This document shows positions 13,250 to 26,800 of a stretch of DNA of 64,000 nucleotides, piece by piece. Source of the stretch: Parus major (lineage: Eukaryota > Chordata > Aves > Passeriformes > Paridae); the NCBI RefSeq assembly GCF_001522545.3, contig NC_031781.1, positions 14,400,010 through 14,464,009 on the forward strand, read 5' to 3'. Numbering within the stretch: the stretch's first letter is position 1; each line of letters opens with the position of its first letter. The notes under the pieces were generated by a model that was not told the origin of the DNA, made no database searches, and saw nothing but the letters and a program-made list of their open reading frames with translations. Made by a program: the position numbers and the translations under genes.

Positions 13250-13352
13250 TGAACCAGGACATCTAGATTTGATAGTCAGTTCTGCCTCAGACTTCTCATG
13301 TACAGTTAATCTCCTTCAGCTTTAGTAAAATGGAGATAATACTATTTCCTCC
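13250..13352 (+). mobile_element. MIR-like ancient SINE fragment
   Basis: The order of short matches follows the MIR consensus in forward orientation. It starts with 'accaggacatctaga', continues with 'agttctgcctcaga', a degraded core ('ttaatctccttcagc') and the diagnostic 'gtaaaatggagataatact' near 13325-13343. MIR elements are tRNA-derived SINEs that carried L2-like tails and amplified early in amniote history. In bird genomes only highly diverged copies remain. The copy is too eroded to fix its ends, and the tRNA-derived promoter boxes are not recognisable. Confidence 0.65.
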
Positions 13353-16300
13353 AGATCCTGCCTGTCTGAGCTGAGGCAGATTTACTCACTACTGGTGCAG
13401 TTCTGCCTAAAGTGAAGGTCTATTTGCTTGAGAGCTCTGCCACCAGCTCCTGCAGAAGCTTTCATCATACAAAGAACTTCAATAGCAAACCCCAAGGTCA
13501 GGAATGCTGCTGATTTTGCCTGGCTGGCATTGAGGCCTTGGTTGTGTGGTTGGAGAGGAGTGTGGCACTGAAACTCTAAAGCAGCCTGAGAAACTTAAGC
13601 AACATTAAATATATAAATAAGCTACAAAGATGGTTAAACATTTAACATCTATACCAAACATGCAACAGTGAGACACATAATTTACATGTACATGGATGCA
13701 ATTAAGTTTGGGTTCTGGAAACCCCAATAGGCAAAATTCAAATGCACAGTGCTAACTGCAAATAGTACCAAGATTATATTTTAAGAAGCAGTGGATTGAA
13801 TCAAAATACATAATTCACAGTTTCTTCCTAATCCATTTCAAAGTGAAATATTAATCAACAGAAGTATTTCATTTCTGTTCCTCAGAAAAAGAAAGAAAAA
13901 AAGCTTTATACCTCTTTCCTTCACTGCTTTACAGAGCTGTAGGGCTCAGCAGTGCTCATTGCCAGCTTACAGACTTTGCTTAGGCCTGTGCTAAGCACCT
14001 TCAAAACCAGACTGTAAATCACCCTGAGTCTAAATCTGGAAGGGAAATGAATTTGCCATAAAAGCAGAGTATCTGCTGTGCATTTCAGACCTTAAACTTT
14101 AAAGTTAGGATGTTGCACTGGAACTTTTCAAACTCAGATTAGTTATGTCTTTGTTAATGAAATTTAATCTTTTCCCAACTTGAATTTATTAACTCAAAGG
14201 CCAACATATGCAAAGCAGTTCAGGCTAAATTTTAGGCTTCTTCCTCATCATAAAAAAACTCTTTTAATTCATTTGCAAACAGCAGAGTCCGACATCATCC
14301 CTAGGATTTTGAGTTAATTACCTTGGAAAATGTACAGCCAAAGATTGCTGGACATTCAGAGGGCAATATTTGACCTAAAATCGGGTTTGTCAAGCTCAGA
14401 AGTTGCCACTGAAATTCTCTTCTGAGGATTGTTGTTCATACCTGAACTACTTCTAAACATTTGTAAAGTAGTCCCAACTCTTTTAGAACTTTGCAGAAAT
14501 TCTCACTGAACCAAATGACAATTAAGCCTCATTAAAGTCCCCCCAGCTCTCTTTCACTGTATGCTCATCAGAAAATGCAGAGCAATCATCAGATTGTTTC
14601 ATATAGTCCTGAGAGAAGACAGGATTGCCATATATTTTCATTATTTTATTATGAGTTTTATTAGGATATATGATATTATTAAGAGTCCTGATACACAGTC
14701 AGGTTCCTTCCTTTGTCAAAATAAGATGGGCAATTTGCAGTTACTGAACATGATGGGTGAGACAGAATTGCTTCTGTTCTCTGCTCATGGATTGCATGTA
14801 GGGCTAGTGTGCAACCCTAGGCATGCTTAAAAGATAAACAGCAATTTTTAATGTACTGCCATCAGGTTTTCACTGAGTATTTTCCTCAGACTCTGGAAAC
14901 AAATGATGCCTTGAGAGCCCCATGATCAATGGGAATGGCTGGTCTGTGGCTATTTCAGCCACGTGGGCTGTGTGCTTTGCTGAGTACATGGCTTGGAAGG
15001 AAAGACATTGGTAACTACAGAGAAATAGCTGATTAAGTGCCCTCTCCCAAACGAGAATATCATTATTTACCTTGATAAACAGCCTTTCCATGGAGGGAAA
15101 AACAAGGCAGCTGCACTGGCTGCTCTCTCCTCACACACAAGGAAGACTCGACACTCGTGTCCTGCCACCAGAGTGTGGTTGAGGAGAGAGGATATGAATT
15201 TCCCAAACTGTACCAGTTCATTTACAGGTTAAACACAAGACAGAATCCAACATCTGATGAAGAATGAACACAGCTTATGTGAAAATGTAATTTCTGCGTC
15301 TCAGCCCTGCCTTTCTGGCCAGACACCTGGAAACTCCTCTCTAAGGTACACACAGCTGCCACCAGTGGGGCTGGCTAACATTTCTGGCAGCACTGGTAGG
15401 ACAGAAAAACCAAGGGCAATGGTCCAAAAACCCTCTGCCAGCACTGCCCTCCCTCCCCAGTCTGGTGCTGGTGCTTTCCCAGCCCTGGTGCAAGACACCA
15501 TCAAGCTCAATTCAGAGGAGCAGACCAGCAGCGCTGCCTCAGGCTCCCAGCACCTCTTCTGCTCCACTCTCAGAAATGCTGCTAAAACAGAAGAGACCCC
15601 TCTTAGACAGCTCAAGAGACCTGCCGTGCCCTTTTCAGGTCTCTGTTTCTGCCTCTTTCTGTCTCAGATATCTTAGGAGCAATCACTTGTGCCCTGCTGC
15701 CCCCAGGCATCCCAGAGGGTCACGGCTGTGCAGGGGGATGATGTCCCTTGCAGGTGTGACATGAGGGACAGCAGCCACCAGGAAGGTGTGCCCCATTCCA
15801 CCCTGCACCAGTGAGGTGCAGACCCCAGTGTGGGGCATGCACAGCACCTCACACCATTCCCAGCCATCAGTGAGGCTGTGCTAGACCTGTGCTTGCTCAG
15901 GGAAGGAGCCCAGCACAGCAGAAGACTGAATGATCCTGGTTTAATGACATTGTCTTCTTCCCCCAAGTAATTTATCTTGTCAGACTTGGGGCCAATTACT
16001 AACAAAATCTTTGACGTGACAAATGTGCCACAGACTCTGTCAGTGCTTCAAGTAGAGCTAGAAGTGGGAAGGCAGCACACGAGGACAGGGCACTGGGCAG
16101 GAAAAGCAGCCCTTGCTCTCAGCTCTGTGCTGTCAGGAGCACCAACCACTCGCTTAGCAAAAATCACATTACAGCAGTCAGTTTCCAGCCAGCACACTAA
16201 AGCCAACTCAAGCTAATAAAGGAACTAACTCTTTTAATGACTAATTAACTTCTCAGCTAAACAGTTCAGCAAAGAGATCTGATTTGGTGCATTTGAAACT

Positions 16301-19300
16301 ACCAGGGAAAAAAAAAACAGTAGGCCCCAATATATTTCAGTATCTCAAGTATAAATGGTGATGTTATGCCTTTAAGTCACAGAATAAGGTGTGAAAAAAC
16401 ACTGTTAACAGAAGTAACTGGATTTAACTTCCCACCCTGTGCACCTCAAGTGACAGTAAATGAAATTACCACAGCTGCCTCCCCAGACAGCTACCACAGC
16501 TCAGCTGCTGAGCCACAGTCACAGATGTAAGACCAGAATCACGTCAGCCAGGTGACACTCACCATTAAATGCTGAGTTTCTGCTGGAGGAAAAAGCAACT
16601 CTTATGGCTGTTTTTCTAAACTGAGATAGTCCTACACCCCACAGAAGGAGCATGGGGACAGAGGTGAGTGCTGTAGAGAGATGCCACTCTCTAAAAGAAA
16701 TTTTAGAAAAGGAAAAAGGATTTGTAAAACAAGTTTTCTCTGCATTCAGCATGAGCCACGATGGCAGGATATGGCTTCACACAACAGTTGAGCTGATCTG
16801 GCAGTGGGAGGTTCAGGCCTTGCTTCCCATCCCTCCTGCTTGTGTCAAAAAGCAGAATTAAGTCAAAGCTTTTAGTCCATACTCCATGTAGTCCCACAGC
16901 ATGGCACAAAACCAGATCACTACTACTGAGCTCCTCTGCTGCGAGGGATTTATATTTCCACTCAAAAACTTTTAGATATCCATAAATCAAGAGAGACTAG
17001 AAGGAAAAAAAAATAAAAATCCCCAAAATAGACCAATACTCCAGTGTTTGTTAATTTAACTTCCAGTTTCTCAGCCAGTAGCCTAATTCAGAGACTGCCA
17101 TCAAAAACACTATTACATTTATCTGTGTCTTGCTTCAGATTTTCTTAATGTACTTAACTACAATCTCTAACACACAGAGTGTGGTTTGGATAAATCCTGT
17201 AATCTAATCAATCAGCTAATTCCAGTGCAAGCCAAAAGGGGGTGAGGGAAAGCAAATCCTAAAACTTTTCATTACATATTTCTCTCAAAAATAAATCACC
17301 ACCTAATGGATTGCTAAACTCATGCACAAGTAAATTACCAGCAGATAATTAAGAACTAATAGCCTTCTGTGATCAGAGGTTGCTATTCACAATGAGCTGA
17401 CAGAGATTATGAAAGAAGGCTTTTTCTATTAAATAAATTGAAATACGAATGTTTCTACACCACACTGTGTATGAAAAACTAATAAAGAATATCAGAAATG
17501 AAAGCACATTTACTCATTCTCTCCGTGGCATATTTTAAAAATTTAAAAACTAAAAACTGCAAACTAAAGCCTTATTTTTATATTTGTTTGGACTGGCACA
17601 TTACAACCTCTCTGTTACCCTCAGCCATGAATCCTGAGTGAACCCCTAATGCCAAAGAATGGCTCCAGTGGCTCCTCACTGTAAACCTGTTATCTTGGAT
17701 ATCCAAGATGAACATGTACATGGAAAAAAGTGTGAGGCCTGCCCAGACACACCGTGCAAAATCCTGTCTAATAGGTTTAAAGTTAAAGACATAGATGCAC
17801 AGGGAGCACACGGCGTAGCTGGAAACACACCAGAGAGATTATGAAGGAGCTCGCAGCTGCATGTTTAAAGTGAGGGGTGTCAGGGAACCTCTGCAGGCCA
17901 GGATCACACCCCCAAACCTTCACACCACACAGCAACACTGCGTGAGGCTTCTGCTACCCAGGCAGCTGTTCTGCATCAGCAAATCCTGGCAGCACTGCCA
18001 ACACCTCCAACAACTGCTTGTGCTCACACAGGGTGAAGTCTGTCCAGCAAGGGATTGCGGCTCAGGAAGACACAGCTTCTTGAAAAACCAAAATAAATCA
18101 GCTCAGCTTAAGCAGCACCTCCTGGCACTGCCCCACACAGCCAGTCACAGGGGCACACCTGGAGGTCAGCAGCTCCTGAAGAAGCACCAGTTTCATCCTC
18201 TGTGGACATGTAAACACAGCTAAAGGGTGGAAACCTCAACCAGCCTAAAGTGACCTGCACAGCACAGCTCCAAAGGCCTCAGCCCCTTTTCCCTGCACCT
18301 TTCAGCTTTCTGTGGTCCTTCAGTGCCTTGGCACTTGCAGCTCTGTGGGGATGCCAAAGCAAAGTGGTGCAAGAGACAACAGCAGTAAGCCAGAGGTTAA
18401 TTCTCAGTCAGCTCAGGAAACCAAACCCATTTTCTCTGTGGCCAAATGAGAGGCAGGACTACTGCTTTTAAAACCACATTCAAACACAGCAGCACAGTCG
18501 TGGTTTTGGTGCCAGTGTTCTGATCTGAAAGCCTTGAATACACCTTCAGACACTGTAGTATTATATTGATCTACAATACAGAGCAATGCTCTCAGAAACA
18601 GGCTCATTCTGCTCTCCATAAGAGTGCAAGTTTGAGAAAACATTAAGGAACATCTACAGAAGACAAAGCACAGTTCTTTAATTTTTGTTTACCCTGCTAC
18701 AGCTTCACTCTTGTGACCTTTCAGACCAAGATCAGGCAACAAGAAGGAAAAAAATAAGAGCTTTAAGAAACAGTATTTTTTTTCCCCTCCTGATTTTACT
18801 GGAAGACCATCAATATTGGATGAACTCCTTTAGATGTACTGTGCCCAGAGCCACTGAATACCAAATGCTAGAGTAGCTATGCTTCAAAGAGAATATTCTG
18901 TCATAAGCTGAGTTTTAGGAAGGCCAGTTCCCTATCAGACTGCTGCCAAGAATCTTGCAAAAAAAACCAAACCCTCGTCCATGAAGTCTCTGCTTCATTA
19001 TTTTGTGACAAATACTGCTACTCCACAAGCCATTATTAATAAGGCAAAAAGTACATGGTAGCATGGAACACCACAGGACAGTAGCCATCAGATAAAAAAT
19101 AGTAATTTGGTGTTACCAGCAATAAGGGACATTTTTCTCCACAATTCCTCCACAAGGAAGTGTCATTCCTCTTAGAATTTGCATGTATGTGGCTGTGGAC
19201 AGTCCAGCAGCATAGCTTAGAAAGAAAAAAATAAAATTATTACTCGCTTCAGTTCTGTGTGGGCATCCACTGGACCATAAGCTTGTGGAGAAGGAGACAG

Positions 19301-22300
19301 CACACAGCACAGACAACAATGCTGCCTCAATTCAGTAATTAAATCCAGAATCAGAATTAGAAAGGCAATTCTTATTAGGAGACCATTACAAAGCTTCGTA
19401 GTCTACAAGACTGGGGAAGGGGAGAGAAGCAAAAGGAATTTAAAAATCTTCCCCTTTTCTGTGTAAGCAGAGATTTCAGGTTTCCACTCTTATAAAACAA
19501 GCTTATGTGTGCATCAATGCACTGTTGCTCTGGCAAATCAGCCTTAAAGGAAACTGTCTCTAAACAAAGAGCATCAAAGAGAAAATACAGCCCAGTCTCA
19601 GCAAGCACAAAGCAATTTCAGTCTGCCCAGGCCCACCAAGATGTTAAGGCACAGAGATGTACTTCTCTGGATGGTTTTGTTCACCTCTACCTGAAACAGA
19701 TTACTTTATTGATCCACTTTAAGAATGTGGTCTTTAAACCACTATTTAAACCACAGAAATTAAGATTTCTTTTGTCTCTGCAATTTATCTCCAGTCTAGA
19801 GAACAGCTGAGTTCCTGCAGCCCACCACACTGACCACCCAGGCAGTCACAGTGGTGTTCTCTCCTGTAGCAATAGCCAGACATGATCCTCCCCATGAAAA
19901 TTCTCAGGTTATTTCCTAAAAGCTTTAGCTGGCCCAAACAGCTTCGCTATTCTTCCTGCAAATTCATGTACTGCTCTTGTCTAGTTAGATGCATAATCAA
20001 TTGTTTGCACCCTCCTTCCCCCATCCATCTCCCACTACAACACAACAGAACTGTCAAATAAGATTTATTGCCATCAAATTGTAAGAGCAATTCTAATCAA
20101 TGCTTACTATGAAAATTTTTAAAGTGAAATTCCACGTTTTCCTTTTCTTTTGCAGGGTGGTCCAGTGAACAGTATGCAAGAGCAGACCTCTGCAGAGCAG
20201 ATCTTTGCTGCCAGCTCTGCCTGGGCCACCTGGGGGATCCCCCAAAAGTGACTGTTTCTACATCTTTAAATACCTGAAATAATGACACTGTCCTGAATAT
20301 GCTCAGATTTACTGATTATTTGTTGGATTTATTTTCCTTTATCTGTCTATATTTCACTAATGCCCATGACGAACCAAACATTGCTTTTCTGGGGGAACCC
20401 CATTTGGAGGTTCTCTCCCAAAGTTGCCCTAAATTAGGACAGGCATGCAGAATGAATCAGAGAAATTCTTCTTCCCTTCATGCCTCCAAATCTCTAAACA
20501 GATGCCAGCAAAGATTTCTGTGTTGTGGGTTATAGGGAAGTTTTTGTGCAAATGGAAGCTTAACACAGCTGCACAAAAAGTTCATGATAACTCATGAGCT
20601 AGCATTTCAGAGGTGCTACAAGCTTGATTCAGTCACTTCAGCTGGCCTTTCTGCTGTGGAACTGAATGACCTAGAAGACAGCTGTGAATTAATTGCATAT
20701 GAGACATCATCTAACTTGGAACAGCTTCCTAATCTGCCAGAAATCTAAACTCCAATTTTCTAGCACTATTTTAAAATACCTACCCATAGATAAACATACC
20801 CTTAAGTAGTCTTTTGAACAAGGGAGAAAAACTAGCAAGAAGTACACTAACAGAAATTTAATGTAACACTTCCACAAAGTTTTCCTAAGAACCAATCTCA
20901 TGCTGGGATTGCCCAGAGCCTTAAACACACAATGCCCCCAGTGGGACTGCAGACATCACACTGCTGAGATGGAGCACCACGAGGATGTGGCCAAATGCAC
21001 AGCTGTGGAAGTGTGGAGATCTCAGGGGTGAAACCACAGCATGGGTGAAGACCAATCTCGAGACCTTTAGAAAAACCTATTGTGTGGATTTAACTTCTTG
21101 AATTTTCCAGAGTCTAAAGTAAACAATTAGTAGTATTTCCCAGCAATGCCAGAATGTTTCCCGTGAGGCCCCCATATGAGATAACCAGTAAGGGTAAAAC
21201 ACTTCCATGTTCTGGAGTCCCTTGTAAGCTGTTTCTATGAATTCATCTCCAGAACAAAAAGTCAATATGCAGTTGGTTTTCTGCCCACTGCACCCCTCAT
21301 CACTCATTTGATATTTACTTTATTTTTAATTAAAAAGATGTATAGTCCCTTCGAGGGCACTAAAATGGAGCAACTGTTTAGAAAAAATCAATATAGGCAG
21401 GGTTGTGGCTCCCCATAGGAAGTTTAATTCTTGACAGCAGATCTGCAGCAAAACAGACAAGAGTATAAAGCAATCCCCAGAGCTTCAGCACGACCCCTTC
21501 CAAGCACCCTAGAAAAACTGGCCTGAGCTGCAGCATTTCCAGCAGCCTCTGCTCCAGCCCTGCAAGCTCTGCCATTGAAAAGCCCAGACTGAGCAAGAAA
21601 AGACAATTTAGTGGTCCTTATATCCTAATAAAAGGGACTAAAACACCACTGTAAGAAGCTGGAAATGCAGAGGGCAGTGTTGGTTATAAACCTGCCTGGC
21701 CAGAACCTCCAGCTGGAGATGGAGAAAGTAAGGCAGAGGGGAGAGAGAAGCAAAAATCACTGATAGCTGACACTTTCCAGCCCTTTTATGTGGGCATGAA
21801 AATTTGGCTGGTTCAGGAGTACAGCAACATAGCATTTCTACAGCACCAACCCTCACTCCTCCAAAATCAAGACATGTTTTGCATTTGCAGAACAAACTTG
21901 GCAATTTAAAAAACAACCTGATGGCTAGTGATTAGATGTTCCAACATTTATCTTCTAGAACCCCTAACTTTAACTATCCAGCATAATTTTGATGAGTTCC
22001 TGGGATTAACACAGGTAAAAAATGTATCCAGAAAGTATAACACACTTGTAAATGAATAAAAATCTGACTCCATCAGCATTTTGTTCTCAGGAGTGTAAGA
22101 TGCCAGAAAGACCCTGATTTTTGTCTATCTACACACACTGAAAAGAGCAACATTGCATTTATTTTGGTGTTTTCCTCATTGACCTATACATTGATAAAAG
22201 CAAGTCTGACATAACTTCTAGGATAACAGTGAATTTTAAATTCAGCCACTTGGCATTGGCTCAAGAAATGAGTGAGACCTGAAGAAAAATATTTAATTTG

Positions 22301-23196
22301 AAGCCAAATGTCTCCCTTTTGGAAGCAAAGTGATGTTAGCTATATTTCCCTGGCTTATTAATAACACAGTGGCCTATACAAGTTTTCTCCCACATACCTT
22401 TTCTGTCTAAGCATGTCTTCAGACACCTGGATACAAATTAAAATTGTCTTTATTTTAATGACTTGAAAGGCTGGAAGGGGTGTTCTCATTCCATCTGTCT
22501 GCCCTGGATGGAGGTGAGCTATTTATGCCTTGAAAAATAACCAGTTAACAATAAAAAAAAATATGGTACATGCCATAAATACAGTAGGTGCAGCCTTCCA
22601 GGTACTGTCTACAGTCAAGCACCAGCTTCTCATCACTAAAGGTGAGTCTCAGATAATGCATCTACCCAAAAGCCCAAAAATATGCACAACAGAGCTGCAT
22701 CATAATAGGTATTCTGACTACTGAACTATTTTAAATGACATAGCAAAATTAAATTTCATTACAACTCACTTGATCAATCAAGTGGAAACAGCAATACTTT
22801 TAATGTTTGCTAAAGCCATCAGCAGACTGCAAGCTAAATGTCTTAGCATTTGTCTTGCCTACACAAAGAGATTTTTGTTAAAACTGCAAATATAGGAAGC
22901 CTTTATATGAAATATCCAAAATATTTAGGAATGAGACAGTACAAAACTTGCTTATAGAAACTGCTGACCCCAAAAGGAAAGGCCTTCAAAAAACTTCTCT
23001 GACAGTCTACAGGAATACTAAAGAAACCAAGGCACTTTTTTCTAGATACATAAAATGAAATAAACTGTCTCACTGAGAAATGTTCCCTGGGAGCACAGTA
23101 ATGAGATGTAGCAGTAGATCCTGCTGCAGCCTTAATTACATGGGTCACAAGTGAAAAAGGATGACTGCCAGCACACAGCAAGTGCAGTAGCCTTGG
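13353..23196. other. Non-coding stretch, no gene recognised
   Basis: There is no supported gene. Two GC-richer patches (15100-15900 and 17850-18400) carry open frames of 100-140 codons on both strands. Those frames overlap one another and show no domain, so I treat them as composition artefacts. An 18-bp perfect palindrome lies at 17692-17709. A strong acceptor-like tract ends at 20155 and is discussed in the findings. No recognisable transposon was seen in this interval. Confidence 0.75.
17692..17709. repeat. Perfect 18-bp palindrome
   Basis: The sequence atcttggatatccaagat equals its own reverse complement and is centred on a GATATC. The symmetry ends at both flanks. Roughly 0.2-0.3 such palindromes are expected by chance in a random window of this size, so it may be fortuitous. 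Confidence 0.95.
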
Positions 23197-23545
23197 AATC
23201 ATAGAATCATAAAATCCTAAAACCCTTTAGGTTGGAAAAGGCCTCTTAAGATCAAGTCCCATCATTAACCCAGTACTGCCATGTTCAGCACTAAACCATG
23301 TCCCTTAAATGCCACATCCACACTTTTTTTTAAACACTTCCAGAGTTGATAATTATACCACTTCCCCTGGCAGCCTGTTCCAATGCCTGGCCACCATTTG
23401 TAGTGAAGAATTTTTTCCTGCAATCCAATCTAAATCCTTCTCTGTGAAACCTGAGGCAGTTTCCTCTTGTTCTATTGCCTGCTATTTGAGAGAAGAGGTG
23501 GCATCCCACCTTGCCACCCCCATCTCATCCCCCCTTCACAAGACA
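23197..23545 (-). mobile_element. CR1 LINE, 5'-truncated, reverse orientation
   Basis: Read on the plus strand, this begins with the inverted CR1 3' terminus (aatcatagaatcataaaatc, then 'ggttggaaaaggcc'). It continues with the inverted 3' body: 'cacttccagagttgat', 'cagcctgttccaatgcctgg' (23371-23390), 'gtgaagaattttttcctgc', 'tttcctcttgttctattgcc' and 'agagaagaggtggcatcccacc'. This is the order found in reverse-complemented CR1 3' ends. About 350 bases are kept; the ORF2 coding portion is lost apart from its last part. The divergence is moderate. The boundary near 23545 is approximate, because homology fades in the run of C residues. Confidence 0.93.
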
Positions 23546-23750
23546 TAAGTCATTAGTGAGAGGTGAGAGCACTGGCTGGATAATTGCATTGAATTTAAGT
23601 GTTCAGGAAAGCAAAGCTGTGTGTTTTCTCTGTTAATTCTGCATCCTGCATGGTGAGTTGGAGCCCTCTGTGCTGGGTACCACCATCAGCCTGGCAGGGC
23701 AAGGTCAGGAAAACCACCAGGGCATCATTCCTCTGATAGCACAGGCTGCA

Positions 23751-23808
23751 TGAGGGAAATGAAGGCTCAAGGAACTAAATCACACTTGCAAAGTGCCACA
23801 TCGAAATG
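23751..23808 (-). mobile_element. Possible MIR fragment
   Basis: The segment 'gaaatgaaggctcaaggaac' followed by 'cacttgcaaagtgccaca' parallels the inverted MIR core (aaactgaggctcagagagg, then acttgcccaaggtcacac). Only about 55 bases align by eye and several are mismatched. It lies 200 bases from the CR1 copy. The call rests on short-motif order alone and could be coincidence. Confidence 0.35.
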
Positions 23809-26800
23809 CTTTATACATTAATGCATAATGAAAGTAATAAAAACAAGGTATAATTAAACCAGGGCCAGAGTCCAGTAAAAGTTTTTAAGGCAAAATGAAC
23901 TTGCACTGTTTCTTGCCAAACCAAACTCTTGAGGTTCATCTATTTTTTTCCCCCTTCAAGCTGCCCTTCCTTTCACCTTGCCTTTTACGAGGCCCCATTT
24001 AGAAAGGTGATCCCTGAACTCACAGACTTGGTCTTTCACAGAGCCCAGAGACAGAGCGGTTCACTCGAGTACAGGCCATCAATTCTGGAAAGAGACCTCT
24101 GTGTCTGGATTCAAAAGGGAAGTTGCTGAACATCTTTCCAAAAACAACACACTTTAAAATGTGTGCTTAATGTGTGGATTAAAGAGAGCTGGCCTGAGCT
24201 GCCAGCTCAAGGGGAAAATAAGAGCTCTGACTTAGCAGTTTAGAGCACATTAATGTTAAAGCCACGAGGAAATCTTGCGCTTGCATTCGTAGCCAGGACA
24301 CAAGCAAAGGCAGGGTTTCTGCTTTTTCACTTGTGGTTAGCAGGCTTGGGGGACTAAAATAGCCAGCTAAGATGTTACTTTACACAGCTGGTCTCCAGTA
24401 CTGCTGCTGGTCCATTGTTTGGTTGGCTTCAGGCCGAAGCCACACAAAAAAAAGTAAGACCAATGCTCAGTAAATAATTTAAATATGCAGCCATCAAAGT
24501 GGTTGTATGCCTCCCCAGAGGACAGCTCAGACTACAAGTGGAGAAAATCCTTACTGACCAAGAGCTATTTGAAATTTCTTGAAGACTTTAATCTGGTCAG
24601 CAAACTGGGAGACACAGCCTGATGCGCATTTCGTTTGTATCTGCGCCTGCTTTTATTGCAGAAAATCAAGTAGATTCAATGTTGACATTTAGAGATAACA
24701 CAGAAGATTTGCCCTTTTGAATTTTCTAAAAGTCATGGATAGGTCATTTTGGCTTAGCAGTCTGTGCCTAGGAGTTCTGCTTAAATTGCAAGCAACTGGG
24801 ATGTGTTACACCCAAAAGATGGAAGAACCTTGAAGTGACATTCAGACAACCTGAACCTGAGACAATGCAAATTACCTGAACCCCTTAAATTGGCATATCC
24901 TGACACACTGGATCACCTACTCCTACCATTTACATCCTTCCTGAACCCCTGACTGGAGTGGCACTACAGCTCGTTTACTCAGGGTTGAGTGAGAGGCAAT
25001 CAGAGTAGTTTTGTAGGGAATTCATCACTTTCAAGTCAGCCATTCACTCCTAGGACACAGCATGGTCACAATTTCCTTGAAGTCATCCTGTGACAATCAC
25101 TACACTGGCACAGCTCACAGAAGAGCCTAAACCACAAGTCACAAAGAGAAAAGCTACTTCAAATCTGATTGAAATTTATTTTTTTTTTAAATATGTGATT
25201 TCAGACTGCAGACACAGGATATCCCAAGCAATTACAGAATTCTATGAAAGCAACAGTCATGATCCCAGCCTATTAGACTGCAAGTCAAGACAGTCACATC
25301 TCCACCCAACCACTTGAGGAACATCAGGCTGAAGGCCACCATCAAAGTCAAATCCAATCTCCTCAAAGTCTAGGTACCCATCAACTAAGGCATTTAATCT
25401 GCAAAGATCCACAAAATATATTCTCCCTCCACTATTACTTCAGCAAATGTCATGCATTTAGTAGCACAGGGCTGGCCACAAACTGTTTAATGTGCCAGAT
25501 GAAAAACACAGAAAGGTCAAAGGCAGTGTCAGGGTTCCTACAATTTTGGGGAGTTGGTTAAACAACAAAATTGATTTTAAAGGTCCTAGAAAAACAAGCT
25601 TTCATCACCTGCTCCAGCAACATGCAGAGCCTCAATTCAGAAAGAAAATCAAGAACTAAGACAAGTTCTCCTTGAACCTTAAAATATTCAAACTTAAACT
25701 TGTTTGTAATTCATTTCAGCCTTTTGAAAATCAAGTATTTTCTATCATGTAATGCACACTCCTTTTCATGCATCTGACTTGCCAAAAAGTCCTACAGAGA
25801 TCTCTTCCCCAGTCCTCTTGCACAGCATGTACAAACCCCTGGTTTAGATACAAGCAGGTGAACTCTACCTCAGATTGCCAAAAGCTGCACCAAACACCAG
25901 TTGCTGGGGTATCATCTGTTACGTAAATTTATAACAAAGAAAGGCCAAACAACCAAAATATAACCACAAATTCTGGATTCTACTCCCCAATCTGTATACC
26001 TGATCATAACCCTAGACAAATGAGCTCTCTTTCCTTTACTACCAAATCCCTGAACTTGTTAGACTCCTTTGGTATTTTAATTTTTTTTTTTTACTTCAGT
26101 GTTCCTTGCCAAGACTGAAAAAGAAGACTTTTTGCTGAATATTAGGATTTGAGATTGGCATGCATTTCTTGGGCTTATTTGACAGGCTAGAGCCAAACTG
26201 ATATCAGTCTTCTGGGAAACATGGACCTCTGAGGAGGATGAATGCTGTAAATCTGAAAGACTTTATCCAACTATAAATATTATATTCTGAGAATCAAGAC
26301 CATCACTAACTTGGCAAAACTCTAGATGCACCTGAAAATGGTATCCTATCACTAATAAAATAGTGAGAATGATTTTTGATCTGCAAACACACGTAAGGCA
26401 ACAGTTCTGGAAAGAAAGCCATGTTAAAGTTTCTAAGTGACGATCCTTTAAAGTAAAAGGCAGTAATTTAACATTAAGGCTCAAATATAGTTCAGTAACC
26501 AGAGTGTCAGGATTTTGATTCTGCAGGGACAACACTGATGATGTTTTAATTAAGCCCTCTACTAATCCTCACGTCCTGAGTCTCAGACTGCCTAATTCGT
26601 TTGCAGAAGGGTGATGAATTTCAACAAGGGAAGGCATACATATATTTTAGATACTGGTAGGGTTACAGAGTTCCAATTTTTGTTGAAAGCAGGTTATGTT
26701 TTTGCTGACTTATATTCAGTTATTTTAGTGAGGTTTGTTACCACACCCCAAGAAACAGAAAATTGATTTTGCCATGTTAACAGTATTTTTCTCTTTTTTT

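Noticed and set aside
15257..15676. 139-codon plus-strand frame with overlapping frames on the other strand
   Set aside because: It sits in a GC-rich patch with few stops in any frame, and no domain or splice framework is visible.
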